Source: Salinivirgaceae bacterium
GTDB taxonomy: Bacteria; Bacteroidota; Bacteroidia; Bacteroidales; SZUA-534
DNA: 45,955 nucleotides
Assembly: GCA_027858735.1 (NCBI GenBank)
Contig: JAQICC010000361.1
Coordinates: 1 to 45,955 of the forward strand
Direction: 5' to 3'
In this document: one piece after another, positions 43,436 to 45,955 of the stretch
How the letters are laid out: each line of letters starts with the position of its first letter
How positions within the stretch are numbered: position 1 is the first letter of the stretch
The notes under the pieces: model-generated
Seen by the model: the letters and a program-made list of their open reading frames with translations, nothing else
What the model was told of the DNA's origin: nothing
The model's database searches: none
Translations under genes and position numbers: made by a program

Positions 43436-44887
43436 ATGATGAGAAAAACTATAGGTACACTGCTGCTAATGGCAATATCGTATGGGCAGTTGTTGGCACA
43501 TTCCGGGAAACCCGATTTTCATGTTATTATAGATACTGATGGGGCATTGGATGATATGCGTTCAATTTCCATGCTACTATCTGAAAATGATGTGCGAGTA
43601 TTGGCAATTACTTGCTCTCAAGGTACGTTATTGCCCGATTCAGTTTATGTGAAAATTAAATCATTGCTTTCGGTTTATCATCACGATGGCATTCCGGTTG
43701 GAATAAGCGAGAAAATAAATAATGAACTCCCAAAGTGGACATCGTTTGCTCAAAATATCAATTGGGGTAATACTGTAAACTCTCATAATTTAGATTTTAG
43801 ATTAAAGTCAACGAATCTGCTAAATGAAACCATTGAGGGCTATCGTAATAAAATTACATTAATAGCTTTGGGTTCTCTAAAAACTTATGCTGATTGGATA
43901 AAAGAAAACCCGAATTTATTCGATAAAATTGAGAGGATAATTTGGTACAATAATCATAAGGTTGAAGATGGTTTTAATTATATAGTTTCACCGGAAAGTT
44001 ATGATTTTATTAAGCAAACAGGAATTCAGTTAGATGTTGTTTCTAATGAAGAAGATAGATTCACTGTAAACAAGAATTACATAGAAAGTATTAATGAAGC
44101 AGAATCTATTTACGCACGTCAAATTGAGGTTGTGCATACCCAGCCTAAAATTAAAGTGCGAATAGAACAAGAACATTTAAAACTGTGGGATGATATCGTT
44201 CCAATATACCTTACAACTCCTATTTTATTTAAAGCTGAAACAAAAAATAATTTAAGATTTGTTTCAGTTATCAAAGGTATATCCCAAAACTTTATTAATG
44301 AAACAATAGCTAAGTTATTAGAGTCTGCAACGGCTACAAATAATAGGGTATTTATAAATTTCCCAATTGATTCAAGCTTGTACAAACCTGAATTTGCTGA
44401 AATTTTAAGTGTAACAATTGAAAATTATGGTTTAATTGAATGGAAAGCAATTTGCATGACAAATGAAATACATGGTCATACAGGGATTTATTCTATAATA
44501 GGTGCAAAAATGGGGATTAGAGTAATGGAGTATTTTAATGTGGGAGTTAATAACCTAGAGGTTAAGTCTTTTGCTGGAGCAAAACCACCATTAAGTTGCT
44601 TTAACGATGGGATTCAAATTAGTACGGGTGCGACCATAGGGCAAGGATTAATAACTGTTTCTGACAGTATTTCTATAATTCCATCCGCAAGCTTTGAATT
44701 TAATAATCGAAAAGTACATATTTCGCTTAAACCGGAGATTGCAATGAAAATGAGAAAAGATATTAAGCTGGGAATTCAAGAACATGGTTTGTTAACAGAT
44801 GCTTACTGGCTTTACATCGAAAAACTAGCGATTAATTATTGGACAGATTTTAATAGACATGAAATATTTATAATAGAACCTTTTTAA
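43436..44887 (+). CDS. Nucleoside-hydrolase-like/FmdE-like fusion protein in the nickel operon
   Basis: This 483-residue protein has a signal peptide (about 1-21). Residues 27-300 resemble inosine-uridine nucleoside hydrolases, with the metal-loop motif DTDGALDD (33-40) in place of DTDPGxDD. Residues 335-480 resemble the FmdE family: HGHTG (346-350), PPLSCFNDGIQ (384-394) and STGATIGQG (396-404). The His, Cys and Asp residues there bind metal in FmdE-type folds. The fusion is probably periplasmic. It starts 1 bp after the receptor stop, so it is co-expressed. A role in releasing or binding nickel, perhaps from a nucleoside-like or chelated form, is inference from context. Confidence 0.75.
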   Translation: MMRKTIGTLLLMAISYGQLLAHSGKPDFHVIIDTDGALDDMRSISMLLSENDVRVLAITCSQGTLLPDSVYVKIKSLLSVYHHDGIPVGISEKINNELPKWTSFAQNINWGNTVNSHNLDFRLKSTNLLNETIEGYRNKITLIALGSLKTYADWIKENPNLFDKIERIIWYNNHKVEDGFNYIVSPESYDFIKQTGIQLDVVSNEEDRFTVNKNYIESINEAESIYARQIEVVHTQPKIKVRIEQEHLKLWDDIVPIYLTTPILFKAETKNNLRFVSVIKGISQNFINETIAKLLESATATNNRVFINFPIDSSLYKPEFAEILSVTIENYGLIEWKAICMTNEIHGHTGIYSIIGAKMGIRVMEYFNVGVNNLEVKSFAGAKPPLSCFNDGIQISTGATIGQGLITVSDSISIIPSASFEFNNRKVHISLKPEIAMKMRKDIKLGIQEHGLLTDAYWLYIEKLAINYWTDFNRHEIFIIEPF

Positions 44888-44987
44888 TATAAAAATATGA
44901 AACAACCATGATAATCATGTTTAACACATACAAGCGAGACAATTCACATGGATGTTTCATCTAACCATTAAAATAAAATTTAGACAG

Positions 44988-45716
44988 ATGAATAATGAAT
45001 TAATAATTCTGACAATTACGGCAGCTACATTAGGTTTTATACATACTTTATTTGGCCCGGACCATTATCTTCCTTTTGTTGTTATGTCGAAGGCTAGAAA
45101 CTGGACAACGTTTAAAACGGTATGGATTACCTTGATTTGCGGTGTTGGACATATTGGAAGTTCCGTATTGTTGGGGACAATTGGGGTTGCTTTTGGAATA
45201 GGTGTTAGTAAATTAGAATTTATTGAATCGGTTCGTGGAGATTGGGCAGCCTGGGCATTCCTTATTTTTGGTACAGTTTATTTATTATGGGGATTACGAA
45301 AAGCTTATTTAAACAAACCACATAAGCATATACATATGCATGGTGAGGTAGTTCATAAACATGAACATAATCATTCGCATTCAACCGCCGATACTGAAAA
45401 AACACCACATACACATACGCATAAAAAGAATGCAAAAAACCTTACTCCATGGATATTGTTTTTAGTATTTGTTCTTGGCCCATGCGAACCATTAATTCCG
45501 ATATTAATGTATCCGGCTGCACAGCATTCAATTATTGGTGTAATATCGGTTACTGCTGTATTTGGTATAGCTACATTAGCAACAATGACAGCAATGGTTT
45601 TGCTTTTAAATTTTGGTGTAAGTTTTATAAATATTGGTAAACTGGAGAGATATACTCATGCCATTGCCGGTGGAACAGTTGCATTTAGTGGGATCTTAAT
45701 TTTGTTAGGGTTGTAG
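44988..45716 (+). CDS. NicO/UreH-type nickel permease with His-rich loop
   Basis: I start it at the ATG at 44988 (242 residues). The longer reading from 44952 adds 12 basic residues before MNNELIILTITAATLGFIH. About six membrane helices carry HTLFGPDHYLPFVV, the HxxxxDH-type motif of nickel/cobalt transporters, near the N-terminus. A cytosolic or periplasmic loop at about 115-155 is rich in histidine (HKHIHMHGEVVHKHEHNHSHS, then HTHTH). It would move nickel across the inner membrane, completing the TonB receptor system. The next base after its stop begins a ClpB-like fragment. Confidence 0.85.
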   Translation: MNNELIILTITAATLGFIHTLFGPDHYLPFVVMSKARNWTTFKTVWITLICGVGHIGSSVLLGTIGVAFGIGVSKLEFIESVRGDWAAWAFLIFGTVYLLWGLRKAYLNKPHKHIHMHGEVVHKHEHNHSHSTADTEKTPHTHTHKKNAKNLTPWILFLVFVLGPCEPLIPILMYPAAQHSIIGVISVTAVFGIATLATMTAMVLLLNFGVSFINIGKLERYTHAIAGGTVAFSGILILLGL

Positions 45717-45955
45717 AATTACAAAGGTGAGTTTGAAGAACGATTGAAAGCGGTAGAAGTCATTGCTGGGGAGGGCAGAATTGTACTGTTTATAGACGAA
45801 ATTCATACATTGGTAGGCGCTGGTGGCGGAGAAGGGGCTATGGATGCTGCCAATATTCTAAAACCAGCACTGGCAAGGGGTGAACTGCGTGCTATTGGAG
45901 CTACAACTTTCAATGAATATCAAAAATATTTTGAAAAGGATAAAGCCTTAGAGCG
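45717..45955 (+). pseudogene. clpB: 5'-truncated ClpB-like AAA+ fragment
   Basis: Directly after the permease stop codon, an open frame continues to the window edge and encodes [32 protein letters not shown] and [21 protein letters not shown]. These are the middle of the first ATPase domain of ClpB, including Walker B. The first roughly 250 residues of ClpB, with its start codon and Walker A, are absent. It may be a rearranged fragment or a chimeric assembly join. The right edge of the window cuts it. Confidence 0.85.

Noticed and set aside
1-45955. CRISPR array, tRNA or rRNA genes
   Set aside because: No regularly spaced repeats with unique spacers, and no cloverleaf or rRNA signature was recognised on either strand.

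Overview
The window looks like Bacteroidota, probably Bacteroidales/Marinilabiliales-like. It is AT-rich and carries a SusC/SusD pair, a C-terminal type IX sorting-like domain, a GldH-like lipoprotein, a REP-associated transposase with palindromic repeats, and several promoters of the Bacteroidota form TTTG/TTG - about 20 nt - TAnnTTTG. No rRNA, tRNA or CRISPR array was seen.

Region 1 (about 1-22.8 kb) is the most unusual part. It holds two divergent gene sets that meet at about 15.9-16.26 kb. The leftward set has eleven genes: three tandem secreted PQQ-like beta-propeller paralogs, a membrane-anchored PQQ-like propeller, an NHL-type propeller, a tiny Tat-signal Cys4 protein, a Tat-signal polyferredoxin, a NosR/NapH-type membrane polyferredoxin, a three-helix membrane protein with a further PQQ-like propeller, a NuoE-NuoF fusion, and a NuoG/GltD hybrid flavoprotein. 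Together these read as an NADH-linked iron-sulfur relay crossing the inner membrane to periplasmic beta-propellers. The rightward set encodes a ferredoxin-like protein, a radical SAM enzyme, a DUF116-polyprenyl synthase fusion, a prenyltransferase-type alpha/alpha protein and a class II (DxDD) terpene-cyclase-like protein. This looks like a pathway for a modified polycyclic isoprenoid. That the two sets form one system, for example a lipid or redox carrier together with its electron-transfer machinery, is inference from their arrangement.

A REP/RAYT mobile unit sits inside the leftward operon (1.68-2.67 kb). A 170-190 bp intergenic repeat with a CCGTCGCA/TGCGACGG stem occurs at 13.2 kb and again at 38.1 kb.

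Region 2 (22.8-25.4 kb) holds a divergent, possibly inactive secreted metallophosphoesterase and a GldH-like lipoprotein. Region 3 (25.4-40.5 kb) is a ribose- or glycoside-type utilisation locus: SusD, SusC, a secreted EEP-family hydrolase, ribokinase, a GRP-family sugar transporter, a LacI regulator with two visible operators, and a GH3 enzyme. A BsuBI/PstI-type restriction-modification pair, flanked by related boundary sequences, is inserted into it and appears to have cut off the end of the EEP gene.

Region 4 (40.5-45.96 kb) holds remnants of a tyrosine recombinase and a MITE-like repeat, then a nickel locus: NikR, a TonB receptor, a nucleoside-hydrolase-like/FmdE-like fusion and a His-rich NicO/UreH-type permease. 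Matching GTAACAC-N13-GTAACAC direct repeats precede both nikR and the receptor. The window ends in a 5'-truncated ClpB-like fragment that begins immediately after the permease stop codon, which suggests a rearrangement or an assembly junction.
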